A model generated the notes under the pieces. That model was not told the DNA's origin, made no database searches, and saw only the letters and a list, made by a program, of their open reading frames with translations. Shown piece by piece: positions 35,096 through 46,956 of a DNA stretch of 64,000 nucleotides. This stretch comes from Sipunculus nudus. Lineage: Eukaryota > Annelida > Sipuncula > Golfingiida > Sipunculidae. Positions within the stretch are counted from its first letter, which is position 1; every line of letters starts with the position of its first letter. A program made the translations under genes and the position numbers. The stretch covers positions 76,954,300-77,018,299 of the forward strand of contig CM049314.1 of NCBI GenBank assembly GCA_026874595.1, written 5' to 3'.

Positions 35096-38000
35096 GCAAG
35101 CTTTAGAAGCATACGGCCATCTGCATGGCGGTTCACCAGTTGAAGAAACACCATCCGCTCCCCAGCAGTGTGACGTAACATTCATTCGTGTATGCGCACC
35201 GTGCATAAGGACCTGATCAACGTATTTTTTTCACAAATGCTCTCTGTAATAATATATAATTTTATTTGTTAATAGAATTTTATTAAAAATTGAAATATTG
35301 ATGTGACTTTCAATTTGTAATGATTTCTCTCTGTCTCTCTCTCTCTCTCTCTCCTGTGCTGCATATACGTAATGTATATCTGCATGTGCAATACGTCATT
35401 GCCCTTGGTTCTGTGGGTTCCTCATGCGTACGTCACGAGTTTCTGTTTTGAAAATGTATTAATCACTGAAATCCTTAAAAAAAGGTAATGAATCCATTGC
35501 ATGCTGTTATAACGGTCTTAGTTTGGTGTGGTTAATTTAGCGGAAACAGAAGTAAAATGATATCATCTTCGTGCTTTCTTTATAGCTTTCATTACACTGC
35601 GACGGTAGAGTTATACCGAGAGGTGCTGCTCTTAGCTGGCGAATTGGCGAATACCGTATTTACACTAATCCGAGAAAAGGACCCTAACGTTCACAATCCC
35701 TGTTACCACAAATATCATGTGACTAGATTTAATTAATACAAGGCAAAATACTTGTTGAAACATGCATAAAAACATTTTATATGTCACTAATAAATAAACA
35801 TTTTATGCCTTTGACCAACGGGGTCTCGACCTTAAAGAGGTATGTGCCCTTTCAATGATTACTTTACATATATTAATAAGAGCGAACAGGAAATATTGTG
35901 CAGTAAACGGAAAGCGTGCATGACTAGTTGAATGCCGTGGTAATATTGAATTAATAATTCATATTTTGAGGGATTAAATACTGTTTAACTTTTTTCTTAA
36001 ACATGTCGATTATCGTGGTCGTGTCAAATACTGATTCGTGTGTATTCTATAAATTAACACCTTTATAACGGATAGTTTGAAACCTTGCTGTTCTTATACA
36101 TTTTTACATAGTCTGGTATTATAAACATTAGTATTTACTGGAAAATAATTAAAAGAGACTGTAATTAATTAATTAATTTTTATCTTATTTTATGCTGAAT
36201 CACAATAGCGAAAACTTGAGGAAAATTTTAATAAAACGGGGATTCGGAAATCGTGAGTCAACGTTTGTCTTATAACATTGAAAATTTCCTTTAATAATAA
36301 TTAGGACAACTGAGTTATGACATACCCAACATCCCATAGTTATCATCATTTATTAGACTGTACCGACAGCAACTTACTTAAGATCTGACCTTCAAAACCA
36401 AGATTTCTCCTCTAGTCATCGCTCAGATCAAAATATTTTTATTTGTCAGAACTTCAAAAATTAGATCGATTGTTTGCTTGACATTTGGAATGGATGTAAT
36501 CAGTCGTCTTTCTGTATATAAGCCGAGGACTTTCAACTGCGGACCCACAATGCACCGGGAATCCTCTGCTGTCCCAACTTTTGGCGCCGTTGAAACGATT
36601 GTCTGGATCTTTCAATTCAGAACAAATGCACAAAATAAAAGCTTTGGAATATTACCCGTTACAGGGCAGATAACGTCCTTGTATTTGTATAGTAGGAAGT
36701 CGATATGTCTGAGACAGCACATGCATAACACTATGTAGTCCCAAGGGTTTCTAAGAAATTATTTGTGCCATTGTGGTTAAAAATGTAGCGATCATTGTGG
36801 CGCAAGACAAATGTCTTAAATTTGGCAGATTATCAATAAACATTTGAAGTATTTATTTACTCACTTCATAAAATATGCTCAATACAACACATCAATTTTC
36901 AGTTTTCAAGGAACACTAAAAAACAACCCTGAAAAGGTGCTCGTTAAAGTGCTTGCACTCTCGGGGTTTTAGAAAGTATAACACTTTTTTCAATCACATC
37001 ACCATATAGTACGGGAACGGATAACATTCCACCCATTCATCAACCATAAGAAAGAACACTGTAGCAGATTTAAAAATCATATGTACTTTATAGTGTCTAA
37101 TGTGAATTTTTAATGAATTCATGAGAAGGTGTTTGTGCCGAGGATTTTGCCTTCAGTAAAACAGACATTGGGCGTGGCGCGTTGGTAAGATGGCCGCAGG
37201 TGATGATATTACAGTAATCAGCAGACATTAAACTAAAGCTCGTTGGCTGATGAATAAGTCATTTCAGGTTTTGAAATCTTTTGTATACGACATCACCGTA
37301 ACAGGCGCCGGTGATCTTGCTTGTCCTTTGTAATATGTTTGCCATATGCTAACAAAACCTTTAGAGTGACAGAAATAATTAATAACTCCGGGGGACACTG
37401 GATCGCGGAGACGTTAATCAGTTTGCTTGGCCCGGGAGATCTTGTTACCTCAAGGGAGACGACTACAAGGACGGAACCATTAATTCTTTATTCTTCCAAG
37501 AAGACCCAGAGCTTAAGATGCGAGGACGCATACAGCAGCAGGGAGACAAGAGCGAGGCGTGTTCATCAAGAGAAGTTTCTATTAGATCCCAGCGTCTTAC
37601 GTAGCCGCATTCACAACACTTCGATAAAGCCTTTAGGGGCCCTCGCACAATTATGACAAATGCTACGTTTTAAACACATGCGATTAGTATGCTTTTCAGG
37701 GGCGTGAAATGACCGGATGTTAAGGGAAATGTGCGGAAGCGTCCTTTGTAACCGGTTTTTTTGCTGTATTTTTGTCTGCGATTCATGTTATTATGCGTGT
37801 TGCGCGTTTTGAAGCTTTAATTTTGCGTTTTCTTGCAATACTTTGAAATTTGTCCAACTTATTTCAACACATCCAGTCTCTGTCTACGTTCTTACGCATT
37901 GTTTTTATGCGCTTTCATATGCGCAAAATATTTATGCTGGCTAAAATTACTTAAAATATACTGTGCTTCTGTTTTAACCTTTATCTAAAATCATCACCCG

Positions 38001-38183
38001 TAATTATACAAGCAGATTTATTCCAAACCAATTTTTCTACCGACGGTAAAAGGCGCAAAATGCAAAACGCTTAAGTGTTAATCTTTAATAATGCACCCCT
38101 AGCTTGTAAAACGCGTTTCATTTCAAACCAATAAAAAATTTCTTTACAGTAACATCAGACCCATGGAGTAAAATCAGTTTAAA

Positions 38184-38186
<3 letters not shown>
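35096..38186. other. Non-coding stretch
   Basis: Contains a (CT)n run at 35327-35354. The segment 37150-37660 is more GC-balanced but its ORF (37321-37656) begins at TTG and shows no domain. No recognised gene. Confidence 0.4.
35327..35354 (+). repeat. (CT)n microsatellite
   Basis: Short run of ctctctct with one gt interruption. Confidence 0.9.

Positions 38187-38235
<49 letters not shown>
38187..38235 (+). repeat. (TA)n microsatellite
   Basis: Uninterrupted tatata run of about 49 bp. Confidence 0.97.
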
Positions 38236-38238
<3 letters not shown>

Positions 38239-38739
38239 TCGTATTATTTCCGATGGTACACCAATTCATGAAATGTGCATGAATTTATACACTTAAAATG
38301 AATTTAAAATGAATTTCTGTTTAAGCCAGAAAAAACGGGAACCACTTTCTGAATATCGTCAAGCGAATTAATATCATTACAATAAAAAGAGCCTTGGAAT
38401 TAGTTGATTCTTGAAATAATTCACTCTGGTGGTTGAACCATGAAAAAGTACAGGAATACGGGAATGAATGAAAATGTTATACATTTACCATCAGAATGAA
38501 CGCGTGCCAGTTCTGAAATATTTTGCACTGAATGGGGTATTATATAAACTCAACACGACCTTTGATTGGTTTGAGAAAAAGGAGTTTTGCCAAGAATGCT
38601 AAAAATGCCCCTCCTTTACAGCTGAAACCATATAACCTAACCGCAAGCCATTTTTATACGATATCATTATTATATGACCATGATTTGTGGGAGATCTTGA
38701 TACTGAATGAAGATGAAAATAGTACATGATGATTCTGAC

Positions 38740-39035
38740 GGACTAAAAGAGTAGTCGGCGCTCGAGCCAGTCACAGGTCTTCGGAAAATCAGGCCCCGCT
38801 AACCCCTTCAGCAGCTACAAAGTTCTACAGATTGAGTCGGTTTAGGTTGATCCGAGATATTTAAGGGGGAAATAGAAGATACTGTAAGAGTTTAAGATCT
38901 TAGTGAGAGAGGTGGAGGAAGCCGGAGAACCCGGAGGGAACCATCGACCTTGGACAGGCCACTACAACACGTGGGATCGAACCCAGGTCGCCAGCGTAGA
39001 TGGTCGAGCGTTTTACCGCTCCGGTGTCCAGGCCT
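38740..39035 (-). mobile_element. tRNA-derived SINE with MetaSINE-like core
   Basis: On the minus strand from about 39033: an A-box region accggagcggtaaaacgctc, then ctgggttcgatcccac, a perfect B-box. The core follows with ggttccctccgggttctccg and gcttcctccacc. That core resembles the conserved central domain shared by MetaSINEs of many animals (family knowledge, not verified here). The body continues to about 38740. The element differs from SINE family A. Confidence 0.6.
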
Positions 39036-39291
39036 TATAGTACATGTTCAGAATGTCATTTAGGCTCCTGGGCTAAACAGGATTTAACATCTGATCATCA
39101 ACGTCTCAGTCATTCAATCGTCTTTTTGAAACTTTTTCCATTGGTTAAAATCGTGAATGTCGGTATAAAAGGGTATATTACATTAAAATCATGAATTTTT
39201 CCAGAGTATTTTCTAAAGCGACTTAACTGGTTTCATTATTATTCCAGGATACACACAAACAAACAAAAAATGCACTCCTGTCCTTTCAACT

Positions 39292-39338
<47 letters not shown>
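39292..39338 (+). repeat. (TA)n(GT)n compound microsatellite
   Basis: tatatatat run followed directly by gtgtgtgt run. Confidence 0.97.
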
Positions 39339-39339
<1 letters not shown>

Positions 39340-39340
<1 letters not shown>

Positions 39341-39430
39341 AGCAATACCTGTCGTGAGGGGACACCTGTTGGATATCAGCAAAGTGTCCCTACATTGCTG
39401 GTGTTCCTTCATGAGAGGTAGGGACAGATG
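39340..39430 (+). repeat. Fragment of a dispersed gtgtcc/cctgtcatga repeat
   Basis: cctgtcgtgaggggacacct, then aaagtgtccctacattgctg, ggtgttccttcatgagaggt. The same word order (tgtccgtacat, ggtgtccgctcat, catgacagg) occurs at 40880-41035, so both belong to one dispersed family. Confidence 0.5.
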
Positions 39431-40039
39431 CGGCTGGGAAAATTATTACTGTATGGAGATTCATTCAACATTTTAAACAGAAAATCACATACCTGTAAAG
39501 TATATAAAAATAAGATTTTTTTTATCATTAATATATGAAAAAATATTTATATGGACATCTAACACAGGAAAGCAGATTTCTTTATGCCATGATTAAAAGT
39601 CTTTCAAGAGCTGGTTCATTTTTTAAATACAAGATTTAATAATGGTGGATCATGAGTACAATAAAAAATAGTTATTTTCTACAGTTTCTTACTAAGATAA
39701 CTTTAAAAACAAATTTTTATTCAATAAAATATATCTTTAATATGTCTTAATTACATATTGTTTCTGAATAAATAAATATTTGTTTCTGAATAAATAAATA
39801 AAAGTCATCCCGCAAACATGCAAACCTCTGGTCTAGCCAAACTTGCATGACAGGAGATTATTTGGAATGAAAGATAAGGGTGTAATTAAGATATTGCATT
39901 AATTTCAATTTTTAATGAACAATTATTTATGCAACGTTCTATCCACGGCGCTGAAGAGTAAATTTATGTCTGTCAAAATGAGTTATATCTCATGTCCCCT
40001 ATGTACGGTCCACGGGAAATCATTCAAATATTGACACCT

Positions 40040-40590
40040 CAAAGTAAGTATTTGATCGATATCAATTTTCCACATCAGAATTTTATCCCAACATTGAAAT
40101 TATGACCGGATCCCTCAAATTTAGCAATGATTTAGTCAGATTAACATTGCCGTGACTCGGCTTCACATCAGGCGGCCATTCAGTATGGCGGAAACTGGGG
40201 TGATCGGGACAGTTCGATGGCCTTCGGTAGCTGTCGCCAGCCTGTGCTACTCGCAATAAAATTTCATATATGTACGATGATTTCGGCCGTTGAAATCGAC
40301 TCAAATACATCAACTTTTACCTAAATATTGGGACGGTAATAATTTTCAACATGAAACTTTTAACTTGACATGGAGATTATGACCGGATGCTTCAAATTCA
40401 GCGATGGTTTTCTCAGATTTACATTGCCTTGACTGGGCCTCAAATGAGGCGGACATTCAATATGGCGACACCGGGGTATTCGCGAGCGTTAGGGGGCGTT
40501 CGGCTGCTGTCACCTGCAGGTGCACCCGCAATCATATTTGGATTACCGCGCAGGCCAATTTGTTCTTGTTAATAACATTTTGACGTCTTT
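40040..40590 (+). repeat. 277-bp tandem duplication, two copies
   Basis: tatgaccgga occurs at 40101 and 40378, exactly 277 bp apart. The two copies run in parallel through cagatttacattgcc-like, aggcggccattca / aggcggacattca and gctgtcgcc / gctgtcacc. The copies are clearly diverged, so the duplication is not recent. Confidence 0.85.
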
Positions 40591-40679
40591 TGCAACAGTT
40601 AGAGTTACAGTTATCAAATATGCTATCGTTATTAATTTTGCAACCTTGAAATAGTGCCGCAAGTTTGCCGGCGCAAACC

Positions 40680-41045
40680 ACTCGTCCGCCATGCTTATAT
40701 GACGGAAAAAGATTCGGGTCAACTAATGTTGATGCATATTGGTCGAGTCAGTTATGTGATACGGAATTCCCGCGATTTACATAATATCTATGAATGAATC
40801 TATTTACGAGCTGTTCATGGCGTGCACGAAGCGTTCCTCAGAGCTGCTCATCTGGTACAACCGCGCAGCGTAACTGGTGTCCGCTGATAAATCGGACTCG
40901 GGTGTCCGTTCATGACAGGATTTTGGGTCAAACAGAGCTGTCCATGTCCGCTCATGACAGGTCAATTTTAATGGGAAATGGGTCGGGACATTGGCTTAGT
41001 GTCCGTACATCGAAGGTGTCCGCTCATCCCGCTCATCCTTATATA
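40680..41045 (+). repeat. Dispersed repeat with repeated tgtccgctcatgacagg words
   Basis: Contains ggtgtccgctgataaatcgg, gtgtccgttcatgacagg, catgtccgctcatgacagg, gtcgggacattggcttagtg and gtccgtacatcgaaggtgtc. Matches the fragment at 39340-39430 in word order. No ORF. Confidence 0.55.
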
Positions 41046-44000
41046 TATATGAATGAAATATTCGTTATGTTTTAAGTGTTGGTTTGATTTAACCCATATC
41101 TGCAAGAGAGTGCACGTGTTTCTTTTTTTTGTTACACGATATAAAGTTAAATGATATAATTTCTTGATTCTCGATCGTTGGTCACTTTTCTACCAGTTAT
41201 CAATCATGATTTAATATCCTAATTCTAACACATCAAAAAATGTTCACCTAGAAGTATACCTACAGAGGCTGTTCCGAGGTATCAGAGATCACGCAGCGCT
41301 GATGGATATTGTCAATATACAATTCAAATGTACCTAGCTTTTCACGCAAATTTTTTTCTCGCTTCTGACAATTTGAGACGCCTCAGAGATTAGATGTGCA
41401 AGGAATGGCATGTATAATGAATCGCTTCTTCCACACAGGGGGCCGTACTTCATCCATGTGGTCGGTCAATTTAATCATATTGACCTAGCGCCTGACATTC
41501 TAGTGGTCTGTCTGACAAGAAAGGCGCTAGGAATGTATAATATCTGATAACCAGCTGAGTCCTTAAGAAGGTTACATCATAAAAACACCAAGACTTTACC
41601 TAAACCTAAATGGTTGTCGTTATATTGTAGTTTAGGTAAGAAAAGTTAGGACTCCAAAGGCCAACGTACCTGGTTGGAATCTCCCTGTGCCTCCATTAGA
41701 ATTTAGGATTATTCATATATGATGAAGTAACAAAATTACACATGGCTCGTGCCAGACAAAGGATGCATTTAGGTTAGCATCTTTTAATAAACATGGGGCA
41801 ACACCCATTAAGCTTATGTGAACTTTACTATAATAATAAAGTATTTCTGAACAGGATAGCACTCATGCTAAGTACTCCTTGGCTTTTAAGATTTTGAAAC
41901 TTTAAATCGGGAGAACATAAAATCATGTCCACTAGCTGACAGAAAAGAGAACCTGCGTGCTGCTCATTAGAAAAGCCTGCTGACACTTGCATTTTCATAA
42001 ACAGATAAGGTTGGTGTCCTTTTTTATGGAATTACATCATAGTGTCAAATAAATGTACCATATAATCGGAAATATGACACCTGGAAGCCGCAACTTGAAG
42101 CTAAAAATATTATTTTTTACCTTTAAATGTTAAAAGAAAAGTTTAACTTCAATTTTTGCAATATGGTCCTTATTTGTACGTATAAACATACAGTATTAAC
42201 TAAATAACATTTAAAGATATATATATCCTAATTTAAGTGACATTAACTAAGAGGAAACAGGGTAACAGAGCTGACCCATCAACATTTCCACCAAGTTACT
42301 GATATAGTCGTGCATGCAGAACTCGACCAGGAGCGGATTTTTTAGCGGGTTTTAGATTAGAGGGCGCATGAGAGGGACGGAAACCCCATCCTATGGTGTA
42401 GAAACATTTTGAAAATATAGGCTATAATGGCACAAACTGAGGCAGTTTTAAACGCATCATGATGCATGTCTACTAGGTTACCTTTCTGTACACTAAGTTA
42501 CCCGCCTCTACCTCAAGGGAGGCCTCTACAAGGAGGGATTTCTGAAATCTACCAGTCCTAATACTATACCTGTACCTCCTTTAGCACGAAATCCATAATA
42601 GGTTAATAAAATTGTCTGCTCTGTTACACTGACAAAGTAACATAGCAGACGGTCACATAGTAGACATTTTTCAAACTCCCAATTCCTTGTAGGCTCATTT
42701 ACCACCCGCCAGTCCTCAATTACTTTTTGAAAATCGCACTTTTCTTAAGTAAGCTTTACAAGATAATTCCGGCTGCATGAATCTAACATCACCAGTAACT
42801 TTGTGGACGTTGAAAAAAGTTACGATCTTCTTATCTTGTAAAAGTCCTTCAGGAACTTCTACATTAGGAACAAAAATGAAGCTGCCACGTTTCTTTTTAG
42901 TCGTAAATACTAGAGGCGCCACCTGCTGCCTATCCAAATGTTAGATCAGGTACCGTTGCGGGTTATTTTTGGAACTAAATAGTCAGGGTAACGTAGAGGA
43001 CATAACCATGAGAAACAAAGAGTAAAATCCTAGTAAATTACACAATATCAGCGTTCATTACCTGCAAAAAGGTTGCTTTCACAGGAGACACTAATCTTTT
43101 GTGATTGAAGGGCCAGTATTTTAGTGGACATTTAAGAGGTATGTTTCGAAAATCTTTGCTGTAAAATTAAATAAAGTAACCACAATCTTGGAATTTCCAG
43201 GCGCTTGACAAAGGTCATCCATATTATACCCTTTTTCTCAAGCAAAGAGAATATAAGTATATCTGAATTCATATATTAGGTCCGGGAAGCAGTTTATTGA
43301 AAATGTTCATCATTTGTTGCGAATGAAAAACATCTGGATAATATACTTTCCTGGAAATTGGAAGGTCGGAAGGCTGGTTGGAAATACACACGTGTAAAAC
43401 CTTGCCCGATACAGTCTTTCCTTCACTCAGTGGGCAGTACCAACAGGTAATTGACCTCACGATGAACTTAACGTGACCTTAATAGCATATTCATTGAATG
43501 AATAATCATGTTGCGGGAGCCAATCAGGTCGCCGATATAACTGTATACCGTGAGTCACCTGACAAAAAAATATGCATAATTTTGAATGGCTTTCCCAAAC
43601 AGAACACGTGTAGTCTGTAACAGTACCCTTGTTGGCATGTTTTCCGGGATATTTTTTATACAAAGGAGAGAGTATAAAAGTTCAAAGATTCCAAAGGATT
43701 GCAGGAGTCATTCCTCCGACTACCATGTGAATATTAATGAATTACCTGCATGGCACAAGATTTTTATGCGACAAATAACCCAAAATATTGCAAGACGGTT
43801 CACAATGACTGCAATATATTCATCAGACCAGCGGTCCACGTTCTCGACCTTTGTGATGTCATTATTGTCCTATATACAGCTCTCACAGCTCTCGCAAGGA
43901 AGACATTTTGTGTAGTAAGGGCGCTCATTTTAATAATTGGGCTTAAAGGGTGGGGCATAAGGTCAATTTATCTACTCACTTTTTTAAAATTCTGTGCAAA

Positions 44001-44160
44001 CCGAGGATAATTGACTTCACTCGATTCTGTGTTTGTGTGTCCGCAAGATATCTGAAAAAAAATTCATGTTATTGAAATTCATCATAAAGGTTAGTAATCT
44101 GGGAATCTCCAAGTGATAATATTTTGTAAAAATCCAAGCGTTAATTACAATATACCCCTC
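41046..44160. other. Non-coding stretch with one candidate ORF
   Basis: AT-rich. One ORF at 42716-42937 (minus) has protein-like composition and is listed separately. Overlapping ORFs at 43586-44010 show no domain. Confidence 0.4.
42716..42937 (-). CDS. ORF of unknown function, possible exon
   Basis: A 73-codon open frame reading FVPNVEVPEGLLQDKKIVTF and ending RKVRFSKSN at a stop. It does not begin at an ATG. An AG (ttggatag) just upstream could be a splice acceptor, so a terminal exon is possible. Balanced, Lys-rich and Val-rich composition. No domain recognised. Confidence 0.25.
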   Translation of the reverse strand: MDRQQVAPLVFTTKKKRGSFIFVPNVEVPEGLLQDKKIVTFFNVHKVTGDVRFMQPELSCKAYLRKVRFSKSN

Positions 44161-44176
44161 TTTGGATGGCAAGCCG

Positions 44177-44211
44177 TGACGTCACAGAGGACAATGACGT
44201 CCCTCCACGTG
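44177..44211 (+). promoter_or_regulatory. CRE/E-box cluster
   Basis: TGACGTCA at 44177-44184, TGACGTC at 44195-44201 and CACGTG at 44206-44211 within 35 bp. A short ATG ORF follows at about 44250. No recognised gene. Confidence 0.3.
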
Positions 44212-44830
44212 CCGTTTCCCTAAGAAATGTCAGTAAATCAAATTGCAGCATGGGGGCTACGGTTGTTCTTCGTTGCGTTCATAGCAAATGGCAACAATAC
44301 CATGATGTCCAGTTTTTTTTAATATTTTAAATGAAAATTTTCCAGAATAAACACAGGTTTAATTTACGTTCAAAGGCACCAACTATGAAAACCATCCTCG
44401 GCACAGGGTTTGCGTCGCAATATCACACGCTTTTTTTCATTATAGTTAAAATCGATATAGATCTAGGCTTATACCAAGGGTAATAGGAGTGCAAGTCCGG
44501 TCAGTTATACCAGATCGTTGTTAATCAGTATATTGGTAAATCCCCTACACGTTGTTGAAATTCTGACCGCATTATGATTCCTTTGGGTCTCGTGAACGAA
44601 AGCGCCGGAAAAGGAAATGACGACGGTAAGTATAGAGATGTGACTCTACTCTGCCGCTTGTACGTGCACATGTATTCTTGTCAATTTGTGTTAATTTCTC
44701 AGAATACTTGCCGCCTACAATGATATCAATGAATTTGAATGAATAGCCATCGGCTCGCAATGCTGTGTTTATGTATGGCTTAACATGTTAATATGAATGC
44801 CTACTGCGTATTGATATGTTTATATCTATA

Positions 44831-44923
44831 TGTACATCTACTTTGCTGTTCCAACATGGTTTACAGACCATGTAAACCATCTATCCATCAATCTATCAAT
44901 CTATCTATCTATCTATCTATCTA

Positions 44924-44981
<58 letters not shown>

Positions 44982-45212
44982 TATCTTAATATGGTTCTCA
45001 AAGGGGGGGGGGGGGGGCGCAGTTCAGGGTATTCGTATTAGACTTTCAAACGCATAAGTTCGACCATGACTAAAATGACATTTTCCACAGCATATGTTCA
45101 TTGACAAAGCTTAATAAAAAAGTATAAAGCAAATGTGTGTGCTCTGGGACATATAAACAAAGTGATACTCGCCAGTCTGTAAACCATGTTGGAACAGCAA
45201 AGTACATGTACA
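44831..45212. repeat. 38-bp inverted repeat enclosing a microsatellite
   Basis: The left arm 44831-44868 and right arm 45175-45212 are reverse complements with one mismatch (core ctttgctgttccaacatggt). Outside the arms, tgatatg and its complement extend the symmetry after a 13-bp gap. The interior holds a (CTAT)n(AT)n run and a G15 run. The form fits a MITE-like element with terminal inverted repeats or a large palindrome. No target duplication was established. Confidence 0.7.
44881..44979 (+). repeat. (CTAT)n(AT)n compound microsatellite
   Basis: ctatctatctat run passing into an atatat run of about 50 bp. A 15-base G tract follows at 45003-45017. Confidence 0.97.
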
Positions 45213-45984
45213 TATCAACCATTGCTCTCTAGCTAGAATACTGAATATATATGTCATTTATCTCTGGAAAGTTTACCATTTGAGATTTCTTGCAAAAAAA
45301 CAATCAAGTCTTTTTAAATTGGATCTACGGTACCATGGCATTTAATATTGTCGACTGGGCAGGAATAAGCTGTCCTAGTTTTTTGAATGATTAATTAATC
45401 AGAAGGAAAACCTATTTCCATGCACATGCATTGTGAAATCGTGCAGTAATAACCAAGCACGCTCGCCATTTACTCTTCAATTTATAATTAATTTAGTCTA
45501 AACAGTAATAGGTGTGGCCGGTGCTATCAGTTTTCCATTCATTAATATCAAGGCTCAGACGGTTCTACAATGCATGCTGACGTGCCCGCTGACATTTAGT
45601 CGTTATATGACTCCTCAATGAATACAAATTAGTTTATTCTAACGTGCTTTTAGTTCTAAAAGTTCACAGCACATACCTAACCTGTGTTCACTTGTCACTT
45701 CAATAGGGGAAAAGTATTTAGCTACTTTTGAAGTAAATGAGTTAATTAACACCAACACCTCTCATGTAAAAACAGTTATGTTGTGAGAGCTAATTAAATA
45801 CCATATATTAAATTCTGTGATTATCAGACCAGTAAATTCTCCTCCAATATTCTTTAGGCCAAGCACGGCCTACGCTCTTTACACAGCGCTTTACCTATAG
45901 GGCTACTTCCTATATCGTAAGGCGCTGTTTGTTATCACCTCGTATCCTGCTTTGCAACACGAGAGGGGAGCATTGTATTTTTGT

Positions 45985-46426
45985 CCAATCAGATGAAACT
46001 TTGTGCTGGAAGACAAAGCCACGCGAGGAATACACGGAGCCAATCATATTAATTTCTTTTTGAGTGACAGTTCATACCCAAGCGTAACCGTCTAAACAGG
46101 CCACAGGCTCAGATTGATTGGCCCTGACGTGGTTTGCTTAGGGCCTTGGGCACATAGGATGCTCGGCCGGTGAGCTGTAATTAAACGAAACGTAACAACA
46201 AAGGTTGCGTGCACACCGCAATGGCTGGTTTTAGTTCTGCAGACAACAGATACATGGCTACGCGTCGCTAACACAGTCATAATGTCATAATCGAATCGGT
46301 CGATGATGCGAGAATGCAGAGGGAGCAATTAAAATTCGACCGGAAACTCATCAAACGTCGCTTGAAGCGCGGAAATGGGCGGAGCCAGGATGCCTGTTGG
46401 GTGTTTGTTTATTGGCATCTGATTGG
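45985..46426. promoter_or_regulatory. CCAAT-box and GC-box cluster
   Basis: Five CCAAT/ATTGG pentamers (45985, 46040 region, 46117, 46411, 46422) and a GC box gggcgg at 46377-46382 lie within about 440 bp of unusually GC-rich sequence for this window. Short ATG ORFs occur at 46220 and 46314. It resembles a TATA-less host promoter, but no downstream gene is recognised. Confidence 0.3.
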
Positions 46427-46681
46427 CTGCTTGTCGCATCGTACGCACGTTTATTTCAGTGGACAACAAACCGCCATCTGGTGTCTAAATATATCATAAA
46501 CGGTCAAAGCTGGCAGCGTGAAAATCAGTTGCTTCTTTAGAAGCGCAAGATTTCCGCTGCCTCGGGAGCGTAAGCACGGCCACGGTCCAATTTAGGGTGT
46601 GTTCCAAATCCCAAACATCTTCGACGAAGCATGGTATGCCCTTTCGAATTACAAGGATGCCCTATTATGTTATATATCCAT

Positions 46682-46837
46682 TGATACGGGGTGCACGTAA
46701 AAGCGGACCGAACTGTCTCGCTAGAGAAGCCTGCTTTTCTGGCGAAGCGGTTGGTACGCCGGATTTGTGGGCCAACGACATGGGTTCGAAACCTGGATCG
46801 GCCCCACGTTTTTTTTTCCTGTGTTGTCTTCGTAACA
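46682..46837 (+). repeat. TRIM-like LTR 1
   Basis: Contains the block agcggaccgaactgtctcgc shared with LTR2, an A-box TGGCGAAGCGG at 46740-46750 and a B-box GGTTCGAAACC at 46783-46793. The 3' part has a T-rich stretch gtttttttttcctg absent from LTR2. Confidence 0.7.
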
Positions 46838-46840
46838 AAA

Positions 46841-46858
46841 TGGGGGCTCGTCCGGGAT
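46841..46858 (+). other. Primer-binding site, tRNA-Pro type
   Basis: TGGGGGCTCGTCCGGGAT, 18 of 18 bases as in the tRNA-Pro primer-binding site known from gammaretroviruses and complementary to the 3' end of tRNA-Pro. It begins 3 bases after LTR1, the expected place. Confidence 0.85.
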
Positions 46859-46945
46859 GACGGTAAACTTTGTGACCCAGGGAATAAGCTCACCAAAGTA
46901 TGACTCCTGGGATAATTAGTCTTGTTCTGATAGCAGAACGCTCTT

Positions 46946-46954
46946 AAGAGGGGG
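46946..46954 (+). other. Polypurine tract
   Basis: AAGAGGGGG, followed by TG and then the TGTTAC start of LTR2. Position and composition fit the plus-strand primer site of an LTR element. Confidence 0.7.
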
Positions 46955-46956
46955 TG

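Noticed and set aside
37165-37195. A-box-like tggcgcgttggtaagatgg as another SINE head
   Set aside because: No B-box at a suitable distance.
37321-37656. 111-codon ORF as a gene
   Set aside because: Starts at TTG, shows no domain and has no splice-site support; composition alone is not enough.
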